From Myxococcales bacterium (GTDB lineage: Bacteria > Myxococcota_A > Polyangia > Haliangiales > Haliangiaceae), in NCBI GenBank assembly GCA_016720595.1, contig JADKKI010000031.1, positions 121,345-185,344 of the forward strand: DNA of 64,000 nucleotides, written 5' to 3'. This document shows positions 28,806-37,172 of the stretch, piece by piece; position 1 is the first letter of the stretch, and every line of letters starts with the position of its first letter. Both the position numbers and the translations under genes were made by a program. The notes beneath the pieces were generated by a model. That model saw only the letters and a program-made list of their open reading frames with translations. It was not told where the DNA came from and ran no database searches.

Positions 28806-30319
28806 TGTACGCGATCCCGTTCATCCTGCTGTGGAAGCTGCAGCGCCTCGCGATCGATGCGCGCCGCAAGCGCCGGACCTGGCACCACCTCGCGTGGACC
28901 GCGGTCTCGGCCGTGACGACTTCCCTGCTGATCACGGTGCTGTTCCTCGTCAGCTACGTGCTCGTCTACTTCGGGATGTGGCTGATGGCGACGATCCTCG
29001 TCGGCTTCGCGCTGATGCCGCTGATCGGAGCCTGGCTCGTGCGTCATGTCCTCGTGCGACTCGGGGCCTATCGCCTCGCGTACCACACCGCGGTGTTCAG
29101 CCGCCCCGGCAAGGATCCGCACGCGTACGCGCTGTGCGTGGCCGCATGGGCGCTCGCGTACGATCGCAGCGGCACCGGCGAGGCGTGGGTGGCCCGCCGG
29201 CGCGACCTGCGGGTCCCGCTCGGCGACGCCGAGGTGATCACCACGGCGTTGATCGCTGCGGCGCGCGGTGACATCGAGATCGCGCGGCCGCTCATGCGAT
29301 CCGCGCTGATGCTCGCGGAGGATCACCCGTTCATCCGCGAGCTCGCCGGCGAATGGCTCGCGTGTGATGCCGCGGAGCGAGGCGCGTGGAAGGAGCTCGC
29401 CGACGACAGCTATGCGGCCGTGTGGCCGCCCACGCCGATGACGTTCTTCCTCGAGGGCGTAGCCACGCGCCGGGTCGGGGCAGCCGGCGCACCGAGCGAG
29501 CTCGAGCTGTGGACGCGCTGGCTGTTCGCGCCGCATCGCCGTGCCACCCGCGCGCTGCGCGAAGCCGCCGTGCCGCCCCCGCCCGAGGAGCCCCTGAGCT
29601 CGGCCGGCTCCGAGGGCGAGCCGATCGAGCCGCCCGAGAAGGCCCCGCTGCCGCGCGCGATCTCGGCGCACCTCGCGATCGCACAGCGCTCGCAGCCGAC
29701 CTCGTTCGCACTCGGCATCACCGTCCAGGCGTGGGATGCCGCGCTCTCCGATGGCGCCACGCATGGCTGGCTCGCACGCCGCGCGCTCGAGCTCGATGCC
29801 CCGCTCGGAGCGGTGGATCGCGCGCTCCGCGAGATCGCGCTCGTGGTCACCGACGATCTCGCGCGGATCGCCGACGCCGCGCGCCTCGGCTCCCCGGCCT
29901 CGCACGGGCCGATCGGCGAGGCGCTCGGCCGCCGGCTTCGCCACGGCCGCCTCGATGCGCTCGAGGCCGGCTTCAACGCGTGGGCCGCGCGCAAGGACGA
30001 CCACACCCACAAGCGCAACCTCGGTGCGGCGCGCACGCCGATCGACGAGTGGCGCGAGTTCATCGCGCTGCGGGCCGCCTACACCGACGCGGTGATCGCC
30101 GGCGGCGCCGACCTTCGCCGCCTCGCCTTCCCGCACGCGTTCACCACCGGCAGCAACATGGCCGCATGGCTGTGGAACCAGTTCCAGGAGTACTCGATGT
30201 CGCACGCGATCTCGAAGTGGCTCCTCGACGAGGCCCTGGTCGTCGGTGACACCGAGGCGATCGAGCTCGGCCACCGCAACTGCGGACTCCACGTCCGCAC
30301 GCGCATGAACGACGGATAG
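28805..30319 (+). CDS. Membrane protein of unknown function in the Hsp70 operon
   Basis: I do not recognise the family. The 504-residue product has a short basic N-terminus, two adjacent membrane segments (about residues 28-75) and a large soluble part of helical repeats with no catalytic motif, interrupted by a Pro/Glu-rich linker (about residues 255-280). The helical parts resemble tetratricopeptide-type scaffolds, but I cannot assign repeats with certainty. I chose the ATG at 28805 because it overlaps the J-like stop codon and precedes the hydrophobic part; the frame is open upstream to 28703. It may tether the Hsp70/J-like pair to the membrane. Confidence 0.75.
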   Translation: MYAIPFILLWKLQRLAIDARRKRRTWHHLAWTAVSAVTTSLLITVLFLVSYVLVYFGMWLMATILVGFALMPLIGAWLVRHVLVRLGAYRLAYHTAVFSRPGKDPHAYALCVAAWALAYDRSGTGEAWVARRRDLRVPLGDAEVITTALIAAARGDIEIARPLMRSALMLAEDHPFIRELAGEWLACDAAERGAWKELADDSYAAVWPPTPMTFFLEGVATRRVGAAGAPSELELWTRWLFAPHRRATRALREAAVPPPPEEPLSSAGSEGEPIEPPEKAPLPRAISAHLAIAQRSQPTSFALGITVQAWDAALSDGATHGWLARRALELDAPLGAVDRALREIALVVTDDLARIADAARLGSPASHGPIGEALGRRLRHGRLDALEAGFNAWAARKDDHTHKRNLGAARTPIDEWREFIALRAAYTDAVIAGGADLRRLAFPHAFTTGSNMAAWLWNQFQEYSMSHAISKWLLDEALVVGDTEAIELGHRNCGLHVRTRMNDG

Positions 30320-30330
30320 CCCGAGCCGCG

Positions 30331-30378
30331 GCATCGGCGTCGGCGTCGGCGTCGGAATCGGCATCGGCATCGGCGTCG
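30331..30378 (+). repeat. Hexanucleotide tandem repeat, 8 units
   Basis: Eight consecutive units of the form GCATCG or GCGTCG (one GAATCG) follow the membrane-protein stop codon. This is a simple repeat, not a CRISPR array. It lies in the 170-base gap before the cytochrome gene's end, where I see no other feature. Confidence 0.85.
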
Positions 30379-30489
30379 GCGGGTGCACAACCGTCGAATC
30401 AATGGCCGAGGCTCACGCGGCCGCTCGCGCAGGCGATCCGCTCGGCACCTGCGCGGTCCGCGCAGAAGCCCCACCACCGGGCCCCGTTC

Positions 30490-31665
30490 TCAGTTCGCGG
30501 CCCAGTCGCAGCCGAGCTCGTCCTGCGTGATGTGGCAGCGCAGACACATCCGGCGGTTGCCCTTGTCGAGGGCGCGGCACCGCGCGCTGCCGCGCCAGCC
30601 CTTGGGGTGCGGCGAGGCGTTGAGCTTGCCCGGCTCGGCGCTGTGGCACGTGAGGCAGTCCTCCTCGCGGTGGCACGAGGTGCAGCTCGAGATATTGCGC
30701 CGCGCCTCGGCCGCGTGGCGATTCGGCCCGGGGCCCGCGGTGGCCCAGCCCGCCGGGTGGAACGCGCCGCCCGGCTGCGTCGCGTCGAAGCCTCGCTCAC
30801 CGCGCGTGCCGACGCCGGTGCGCTCGTGGCACGCCACACAGAACGACTGCGCGCGGTGGCAGGCCGAACAGTCCGGTGTGCCCCGGCGTGCCTCGACGCC
30901 ATGCGACGAGATGTAGTTGCCCTGGTGGAACTCCCTCGGGCGGACCACGCCCTGGTGGCAGGCCACGCACTCCGAGCGATCGTGGCAGGCCGTGCAGGTG
31001 GCGCCGACCTGTCGCGCCTCCTGGCGGTGATCCTTGCCGAACCCGGGACCGTGCGCATCGCCGAGCCCGGTCGCCGCGGGGACCAGCGATCCGTGCGCGA
31101 ACTGGGTCTCGACCAGGCCGCCGAGCTTGGTGAGGTGACAGTCGCCGCAGCGACGCTCCTCGGTGCCCCGGTTGTGACAGGTCAGGCACGACGCCATCGT
31201 CGGCAGCTGCTTCGTGGTCGCGAGGTCGACCTTGGTCAGATCGCCGTGACAGCTCTGACACGGCGTCTTGCTGTGGGCCGCGTGATCGAACTTGAGCGGT
31301 GTCGGCGTCAGGTACACGCGCTCCACCGGCTGCGCGTCCGTGAAGCCGGGGTGACACGCCACGCACGCGGCGGGCGGCGCGCCCGGGACGACCTTGGTCG
31401 GATCGGCGCGATCGATCGGATGACACGCGCGGCACGCGGCCTCGGTGGGGATCAGGTTGTCCACGGCGGAGCGCGACGTGGTGGCCGCCGGATGGCAGGT
31501 GGCGCAGGTCTGGCCACGTGCGAGGTGCTTGGCGTGCGAGAACACGAGCGGCAGGCGTTGCGCCGGATAGACCACGGGTGACCAGCTGGTCCCATCGTCG
31601 GCGATCACGGCGCGGCCCAGCCCGAAGGCGATCACGAGGAGCGGTAACGCGCGGAGGAGCTTCAT
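30490..31665 (-). CDS. Thirteen-heme c-type cytochrome
   Basis: The 391-residue protein begins with a Sec signal peptide (MKLLRALPLLVIAFGLG, cleavage near ADDG) and carries 13 CXXCH haem-binding motifs spread over the whole chain, with extra His for bis-His ligation (for example FSHAKH and FDHAAH). It is therefore a periplasmic electron carrier. It overlaps by 4 bases the upstream gene for an outer-membrane barrel, an arrangement like porin-cytochrome conduits that pass electrons through the outer membrane. The start at 31665 was chosen for the signal peptide; the frame is open upstream within the barrel gene. Partners and acceptor are unknown. Confidence 0.92.
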   Translation of the reverse strand: MKLLRALPLLVIAFGLGRAVIADDGTSWSPVVYPAQRLPLVFSHAKHLARGQTCATCHPAATTSRSAVDNLIPTEAACRACHPIDRADPTKVVPGAPPAACVACHPGFTDAQPVERVYLTPTPLKFDHAAHSKTPCQSCHGDLTKVDLATTKQLPTMASCLTCHNRGTEERRCGDCHLTKLGGLVETQFAHGSLVPAATGLGDAHGPGFGKDHRQEARQVGATCTACHDRSECVACHQGVVRPREFHQGNYISSHGVEARRGTPDCSACHRAQSFCVACHERTGVGTRGERGFDATQPGGAFHPAGWATAGPGPNRHAAEARRNISSCTSCHREEDCLTCHSAEPGKLNASPHPKGWRGSARCRALDKGNRRMCLRCHITQDELGCDWAAN

Positions 31666-33266
31666 GGTTCGGGTGCGAACGCGAGATCGATGACGCCGAT
31701 CACGCGGGTGGTGAAGGGATAGAGCTCGTCGTGATCTGCCTCCGCGATGAGGTGGAACCCCACGGACTCCGCGAGCTGCATCGACCCCGACAGCACGCCG
31801 GAGGCCGTGACGAACCGCGAGCGATCCTCGCGGCGCACGCCGAGCACGGCCGTGCGCGCGCGCAGCCACAGATCATTGCGCGCCTTCCAGGCCACCTCTC
31901 CGGTGCCGCCGGCACGCCGCCCACCATAGCCATCGTCGATCAGGCCATCGAGCCGGGTCCGCAGCCGCGAACCGAACGCACGCTCGACACCCGCCTCTCC
32001 ACCGCCCGCGACCGACGAGGTTCCATCCTCGTGAGCATAGCGGCGGAGCCAGGTGCTGGCGCGCACGCGCAGCGGCCCCTCGAACTGATAGCCGAGCCGC
32101 ACGTCGGTGGTGGGTTCGATCGAGAACACGTTGAAGATCGAGTCGCCATCGAACGTGGGGAGGAAGTACTCCACCGACGGTTCGAGCACGTGGCGTCCGC
32201 GCTCCAGACGCACGCCCGCATCCATCCGATCGATCGCTGCGTGGAGCAGCGAGTAGCGCAGGTTGGCATACGGGCGTAGCGCGATCGCCCCTGCGTGCAG
32301 CTCGCCGTGCGCGCGTGCATAGAGCCGCTCCTCGTTGATCCCCGAGGCGGGCGCCTGCCCCTGCTCGTTCGGATACAGGCCCCGGTCCGGATAGCTGAGG
32401 CGGTTCACGTCATCGAAGATCCCGACCGTCTCGGACCACGTACGGCGATACCCGACCTCGGCGCCGAACCGGCGCAGCCGCGAGGTGGCGACGGCCACGC
32501 CGATCGAGGGCTGCCGCATCTCGCGCTGCGGACAGAACTCGTAGTCGCTCGACAGCTTCGACGGCGACACCGCGCGGTTTCGATCGATGAGCTGCCAGGT
32601 CCCGGCGCCCGGCGTGGGCCCCTCGACGTACTCGCGACAGCCTGCCCCCGAGGTGCCATCGAGCTCGTAGGCCGAGACGCCGAGCGGAGAGGCCGCCCGG
32701 ACCCGGAGCCCGCCCGCGGCGGTGACCACGAGCGGAACCGACGGCAGCTCGTAGCGAGCGGTGCCCCCATCGAGGCCTGACGAGCCCCAGCCATCATCGA
32801 TCAGCACGCGGCCGAGGTTGACCGAGAGGGCGTCGTCCGCGAAGCCGTCGATGGCGACGAAGCCATAGAGAAGATCGAGGCTCGCCGAGGAATCCACCAG
32901 CTCGGGGATCACGTCGATCGCATCGCGCCGCACGCGCTCCGACAGCTTGATCCGCCCGCTCGTGTAGGTGCCGAAATCGTGATCGATCCGGAGGTAGCTC
33001 TGCCACGAGATCCGGAGCCCGCGATCGGGGAGCCGCGCCTCCTTGCGCGCCTGGGACAGGCCGCCGATGTCCACGATCCGCAGCGCGAGGGTCTGCGTGT
33101 AGCGTCGGCGCCCGAGGAACAGATCCGGGCCGATCAACCGGTACTGCCGTAGCCGATACGCCTGACCGATGGTCTGCGCGCGCAGCCAGAACTCGTAGGC
33201 GTGCGCGGGAGACGGCGCCGCGGTGATCGCGAGCACGACCGCGGTCACGCAGGCGCGCCGGAGCAT
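31662..33266 (-). CDS. Outer-membrane beta-barrel protein, partner of the multiheme cytochrome
   Basis: The 534-residue product has a signal peptide (MLRRACVTAVVLAITAAPSPAHA) and then many amphipathic beta-strands separated by polar loops, as in large porins. It ends VIGVIDLAFAPEP. Overall length and operon position ahead of a periplasmic multiheme cytochrome recall the barrel component of porin-cytochrome conduits, but I cannot show homology to MtrB by eye. Two Cys pairs lie in predicted loops. The start at 33266 gives the signal peptide and lies 7 bases after a -10-like TACCGT (plus-strand 33274-33279). Confidence 0.75.
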   Translation of the reverse strand: MLRRACVTAVVLAITAAPSPAHAYEFWLRAQTIGQAYRLRQYRLIGPDLFLGRRRYTQTLALRIVDIGGLSQARKEARLPDRGLRISWQSYLRIDHDFGTYTSGRIKLSERVRRDAIDVIPELVDSSASLDLLYGFVAIDGFADDALSVNLGRVLIDDGWGSSGLDGGTARYELPSVPLVVTAAGGLRVRAASPLGVSAYELDGTSGAGCREYVEGPTPGAGTWQLIDRNRAVSPSKLSSDYEFCPQREMRQPSIGVAVATSRLRRFGAEVGYRRTWSETVGIFDDVNRLSYPDRGLYPNEQGQAPASGINEERLYARAHGELHAGAIALRPYANLRYSLLHAAIDRMDAGVRLERGRHVLEPSVEYFLPTFDGDSIFNVFSIEPTTDVRLGYQFEGPLRVRASTWLRRYAHEDGTSSVAGGGEAGVERAFGSRLRTRLDGLIDDGYGGRRAGGTGEVAWKARNDLWLRARTAVLGVRREDRSRFVTASGVLSGSMQLAESVGFHLIAEADHDELYPFTTRVIGVIDLAFAPEP

Positions 33267-33273
33267 CGTCGCG

Positions 33274-33279
33274 ACGGTA
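33274..33279 (-). promoter_or_regulatory. Candidate -10 element of the barrel-cytochrome operon
   Basis: On the minus strand this reads TACCGT, 7 bases before the ATG, without a ribosome site between. Confidence 0.35.
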
Positions 33280-33301
33280 TCACGCACGCTCGCCCGGGGG
33301 C

Positions 33302-35191
33302 TCACCGGGCGACGGTGACGGTATCGACGGTCACGCGGCCGCCCGGGCCGAGCGCCGCCACGCCCCACGAGCCACGCTCCACCTGGCCGACGTCGCAGCT
33401 CGCGACCTCCACGTCGTCGCGGAAAAGCTTTGCGGTGGTGCCCGAGAGCTCGAGCCGTGCCGTCACGGCGACGTTCGGATCGAACGCGGCGACGTCCTTG
33501 CCGCTGCACAGGATCCGCGTGGTGCCGCCGTCGTGCCGCACGATGCGTGCCTTCGCGCCTTCGGCGAGCTCCCCGACGAGGAACTTCCCGGGCCCGACCT
33601 GATCCGCGATCAGCGCCACGCCGGCGAGCCGGACCCGCACGGTGGCGCGCACCGAGCCCGTGGCGATCCGCGGCCCTCCGACGAGCGCCCGCGCGAGGTC
33701 GCCGGGGGACACGAGGTCCCAGGTGAGGCCGCGCTGCACGGTGTCTGGATCGGGTGCGGTCAGCACCGTGGGCGTCCCGCCCGGAGCGACGGTGGTCGAG
33801 CCTGCCGCGGGCCCGACCAGCGTGGGCCGATACAGGTGGACGATCTGGGTCGCGGCGCCACCGTCGAACACGAGGACGGTCCCGTCGGCGAGCCGGAGCA
33901 GCGTGGGCGCGACCAGCCCGCTCGGGCCCTTGCTCTCCGCGGGGGGCGCGAGCAGCTGCCAGCGATCGATCGTGGGGTCGTAGATCACGACGTCGTCGTT
34001 GGGCTCACCACCGAACCCCGCGACCCGGCCATCCTCGAGCGGGGCGAGGCGCATGCCGGAGAGCAGGGGCGCCAGCGCGGTGGCGCGCGCCGTCTTGGCA
34101 CCCGGTGCGAGCATCGAGGCCTGCTGCACGGGAAGATCTCCATCGGGCGCGAACGCGGTGATCAGGGCGCCGCCATCGAGCGCGGCGATCTGGGCGTTCA
34201 TGCCGGTGATCGTCTCGACATCGCCATCGGGCGAGATCCGATCGGCGCCCGTGGGATCGTGCGTCGGCGGCGCGGTGCCACCGGCGAGCACGTACCAGGG
34301 CTTGCCGTCGTCGAGGATGCCGAGCGAGAACGGAGAGGCCCCGATCCGAGCGACGCGGAGCACGGGCCCGACCTGCCCCGCATCGATCTTCTTGGTGTCG
34401 TAGACCTGCGAGCTATTGAGCAGGAAGCCGTTGCAGGTCCCGTTCGCGACCTCCACGCAGCCGCCGGCGAGCAGCAGCCGATCGTCACCGAGGGCGATCG
34501 AGGTGTGGAACGCGCGTGAATCGACGAGCACGGACTCACCGAGCGTTCGGGTCACTGGATCGAAGATCGTGATCACGGAGCGTGGGCCCCCGCTGATCGC
34601 GACGCGACCATCCGGCAAGGTCACGAGCGAGGTCCCGGCGAAGCCCGACGCGCCGAGCACGCTCGACACCGCGACGGGCGTGAACGTCGCCGTGGCGGGA
34701 TCGTAGTACTCCGCGCTCGGGAGCCAGGTCCCGTCGGCGGCCTTGCCTCCGACGATCAAGGCGCCAGCGCCCGCTCGGGCGACCAGCGGTGCCTGGCGCG
34801 CCACCGTCAAGAAGCCTGCGGTCTCGCAGTACCCGTTGGGCGGGGCCATGACGATCGGGATCACCGTCTTGTCCTCGAGGTCGCCGAACGCGAGCGGGGC
34901 GGTCTTGCCGATCGCGCCGATCGCGCCACCACCCACGGCGACCTCCACACCGAATTGCTCGGTGGAGGCCGGAAAGTCCGCGAGATCGACGACCTCGGTC
35001 AGCCCGACGGCCCGCGTGATCTCGCCAGTGGCGGTGTACGCCGTGAGCCGGATCCCCGTCGCATTCTTCGGCCGCCCACAGCTGGCCGGCAGCGGGACGG
35101 GATCGAGCGTGACACGCGCAGGGGTATCGCCGCAGCCGATCGCCTGGACGACGACCGGCAGCAACAACACGAGGGCCCTCCGAGCGATCAC
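33302..35191 (-). CDS. Beta-propeller (Kelch-like) lipoprotein
   Basis: With GTG at 35191 the 629-residue product starts with a good lipoprotein signal (RRALVLLLPVVVQAIGC). About six Kelch-like blades follow, with patterns such as LIVGG, AEYYDPATATF, LLLAGG, VYDTKK and VVIYDPTIDRW. The last 150 residues form a separate beta-sandwich (VTARLELSGTTAKLFRDD) like concanavalin-type binding domains. Such proteins are usually surface-attached binding modules. An ATG at 35200 is also in frame, but the GTG lies 7 bases after a near-consensus -10 (TATCAT) and removes three odd residues. Divergent from the kinase gene. Confidence 0.75.
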   Translation of the reverse strand: MIARRALVLLLPVVVQAIGCGDTPARVTLDPVPLPASCGRPKNATGIRLTAYTATGEITRAVGLTEVVDLADFPASTEQFGVEVAVGGGAIGAIGKTAPLAFGDLEDKTVIPIVMAPPNGYCETAGFLTVARQAPLVARAGAGALIVGGKAADGTWLPSAEYYDPATATFTPVAVSSVLGASGFAGTSLVTLPDGRVAISGGPRSVITIFDPVTRTLGESVLVDSRAFHTSIALGDDRLLLAGGCVEVANGTCNGFLLNSSQVYDTKKIDAGQVGPVLRVARIGASPFSLGILDDGKPWYVLAGGTAPPTHDPTGADRISPDGDVETITGMNAQIAALDGGALITAFAPDGDLPVQQASMLAPGAKTARATALAPLLSGMRLAPLEDGRVAGFGGEPNDDVVIYDPTIDRWQLLAPPAESKGPSGLVAPTLLRLADGTVLVFDGGAATQIVHLYRPTLVGPAAGSTTVAPGGTPTVLTAPDPDTVQRGLTWDLVSPGDLARALVGGPRIATGSVRATVRVRLAGVALIADQVGPGKFLVGELAEGAKARIVRHDGGTTRILCSGKDVAAFDPNVAVTARLELSGTTAKLFRDDVEVASCDVGQVERGSWGVAALGPGGRVTVDTVTVAR

Positions 35192-35198
35192 GGTCCAC

Positions 35199-35208
35199 AT
35201 GATACATT
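35199..35208. promoter_or_regulatory. Overlapping divergent -10 elements
   Basis: The plus strand carries TACATT (35203-35208), 7 bases before the kinase ATG. The minus strand carries TATCAT (35199-35204), 7 bases before the lipoprotein GTG. The two hexamers share bases, so one short site may drive both genes. Confidence 0.5.
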
Positions 35209-35215
35209 CGCCGCG

Positions 35216-37165
35216 ATGCCGGAGTTGCCGACGACGTTCGGCAAGTACTTCCTGACCGAGAAGCTGGCCACGGGCGGCATGGCCGAGATCTATCTCGCGA
35301 AGATCGTCGGGCCCGGGGGGTTCGAGAAGCAGCTGGTCATCAAGCAGATCCACCCGAAGCTGTCGGGACAGCGGCACTTCGTCGACCTGTTCGTCGCCGA
35401 GGCCAAGACGCTCGTGACCCTGACCCACGGCAACATCGTGCCGGTCTACGAGCTGGGCGTGGTCGACGACACCTACTTCATCGCGATGGAGTACATCGAC
35501 GGGCCGACCCTCTACCGGTTCACCGAGATGCTCGCGAGGCGGGACGCCGTGATGGCGCCCGACGTGGCCGCGTGGATCACGGCGCGGATCGTCGAGGGGC
35601 TGGACTATGCCCATCGCAAGGGCGTCGGCGTGATCCACCGCGATCTGTCGCCGCGCAACGTGATGCTGTCGCGCGAGGGCGAGGTCAAGCTCGTGGACTT
35701 CGGCATCGCCGTCACGCTCGGCAATTCGGGAGAGGACGAGACGCAATCCGCCCCGACGGGCTCGTTCCCGTACATGTCGCCCGAGCAGGTCCGCAAGGAG
35801 CAGCTGACCGGGCAGACCGACGTGTTCTCGGTGGGGGTGCTCGCCTGGGAGATGCTGGTCGGCCATCGGCTGTTCGCCCGCAACGATCCGGATGCCACGT
35901 TGTTTGCGGTCACGGAGGAGGAGATCCCCCGACCCGCGTCGGCACGGCCCGAGATCCCAGCCAAGCTCGACGAGATCGTGATGCGCGCCCTCGAGCGCGA
36001 CAAGACCGCCCGCTGGAGCAACGCCGGCGAGATGCTCGCCGCGCTCCAGCGTTATCTCTACGGGCTCGAGGAGATGCCCGGGCCGCGCGACGTGGCAGCC
36101 CTGGTCGCCAAGTTCTGCCCGCCGGAGACCCGGCGGATGCCGACCCACGCCGACGGGCCGTTCGAACCCGACGAACCAGACGCCCCGGCGATCGCGGGCG
36201 AGACCCAGCTCACGCCTCCGCCCACGCCGCCCGGTGGTCCGCGCACCGCCGTGATCCCGCGCGATGGAGCTTCGGCGCGCGGCAAGGTCCCGCGGCAGCA
36301 GAAGAGCTTCGCGACCCACGTCGAGTTGAAGGACATGCTCGAGCGCGCGACGCCGATGTTCGGCGTGCCGGCGATCGACGACAGCGAGCCCGCGACCAAC
36401 ATCGAAGCGCCCCCCGAGCCTTCCCCGCCGGTCGATCCCCCTCCGACGACGAAGCCGCCCGCGACCACCCAGCCGCCCGCAACGACGAAGGCGCCCTCAC
36501 CGCCCGACGACGGCCCAGACTCGACGATGCGGATCCGGACCTCGCCACCCGATCGCGATCGCGGGGCGGCTCCCGGGCACACCGGCCTCGTGATGCTCGC
36601 ACTCGGCGGCCTCGCCCTGGCGGTGGTCTCGGTGATCGTGTTCTGGCAGATGCGAGATCACGGCGGCCTCCAGCCCGATGCCGCACCCAAGCTCGACCAG
36701 CCGTTCTACATGCTGCCAGATGCGGGCGGTGATGCGGCCGGTGATGCGACGGGCGACGCCGATCCGGGAGGCGTCACGGCCGCCGACGCGACGATGGCGG
36801 CGACCGCCGATGCTGCCATGCCGCCGGTCTCCGACGCACCCACGACGCCGGTGCGCGATGCAGCGCTCGAGCATCCTGTGGATGCCGGCACCAAGCCCGT
36901 CGATGCGCCCGGTGCGCTGGTGCCCGACGCCAAGGTCGTGCCCGCCGGCACGGGGACCGTCGAGATCGGCGCCGAGCCGTGGGGCGACATCGTCGTCGAC
37001 GGCAAGCCGCGTGGTCGCACCCCCGCGACCCTGACGCTCCCCGCGGGGAAGCACACGATCGAGGTGATCTTCGGCGGTGAGGATCCGCCGCGCTCCAAGC
37101 GCTTCGACCTCGATCTCGCCGCGGGCGCGATCGAGAAGCCGTTCGCGGACTTCTCGAAGCCGTAG
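35216..37165 (+). CDS. Membrane Ser/Thr protein kinase with PEGA-like C-terminus
   Basis: The 649-residue protein has a complete Hanks-type kinase domain (about residues 8-290): the Gly loop KLATGGMAEIYLA, the ATP lysine in LVIKQI, the catalytic loop HRDLSPRNVML, DFG in LVDFGIAV, and SPEQ. A Pro/Thr-rich linker follows, then one membrane segment (about residues 462-481, GLVMLALGGLALAVVSVIVFW) and an Asp/Ala-rich exported linker. It ends with a PEGA-type domain (VEIGAEPWGDIVVDGKPRGRTP). It probably senses an external or envelope signal and phosphorylates cytoplasmic targets, a design common in myxobacteria. Confidence 0.93.
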   Translation: MPELPTTFGKYFLTEKLATGGMAEIYLAKIVGPGGFEKQLVIKQIHPKLSGQRHFVDLFVAEAKTLVTLTHGNIVPVYELGVVDDTYFIAMEYIDGPTLYRFTEMLARRDAVMAPDVAAWITARIVEGLDYAHRKGVGVIHRDLSPRNVMLSREGEVKLVDFGIAVTLGNSGEDETQSAPTGSFPYMSPEQVRKEQLTGQTDVFSVGVLAWEMLVGHRLFARNDPDATLFAVTEEEIPRPASARPEIPAKLDEIVMRALERDKTARWSNAGEMLAALQRYLYGLEEMPGPRDVAALVAKFCPPETRRMPTHADGPFEPDEPDAPAIAGETQLTPPPTPPGGPRTAVIPRDGASARGKVPRQQKSFATHVELKDMLERATPMFGVPAIDDSEPATNIEAPPEPSPPVDPPPTTKPPATTQPPATTKAPSPPDDGPDSTMRIRTSPPDRDRGAAPGHTGLVMLALGGLALAVVSVIVFWQMRDHGGLQPDAAPKLDQPFYMLPDAGGDAAGDATGDADPGGVTAADATMAATADAAMPPVSDAPTTPVRDAALEHPVDAGTKPVDAPGALVPDAKVVPAGTGTVEIGAEPWGDIVVDGKPRGRTPATLTLPAGKHTIEVIFGGEDPPRSKRFDLDLAAGAIEKPFADFSKP

Positions 37166-37172
37166 CCGACCG

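Noticed and set aside
30331..30378. Possible CRISPR array
   Set aside because: The units are 6 bases, contiguous and without spacers, so this is a simple tandem repeat. No Cas gene is present.
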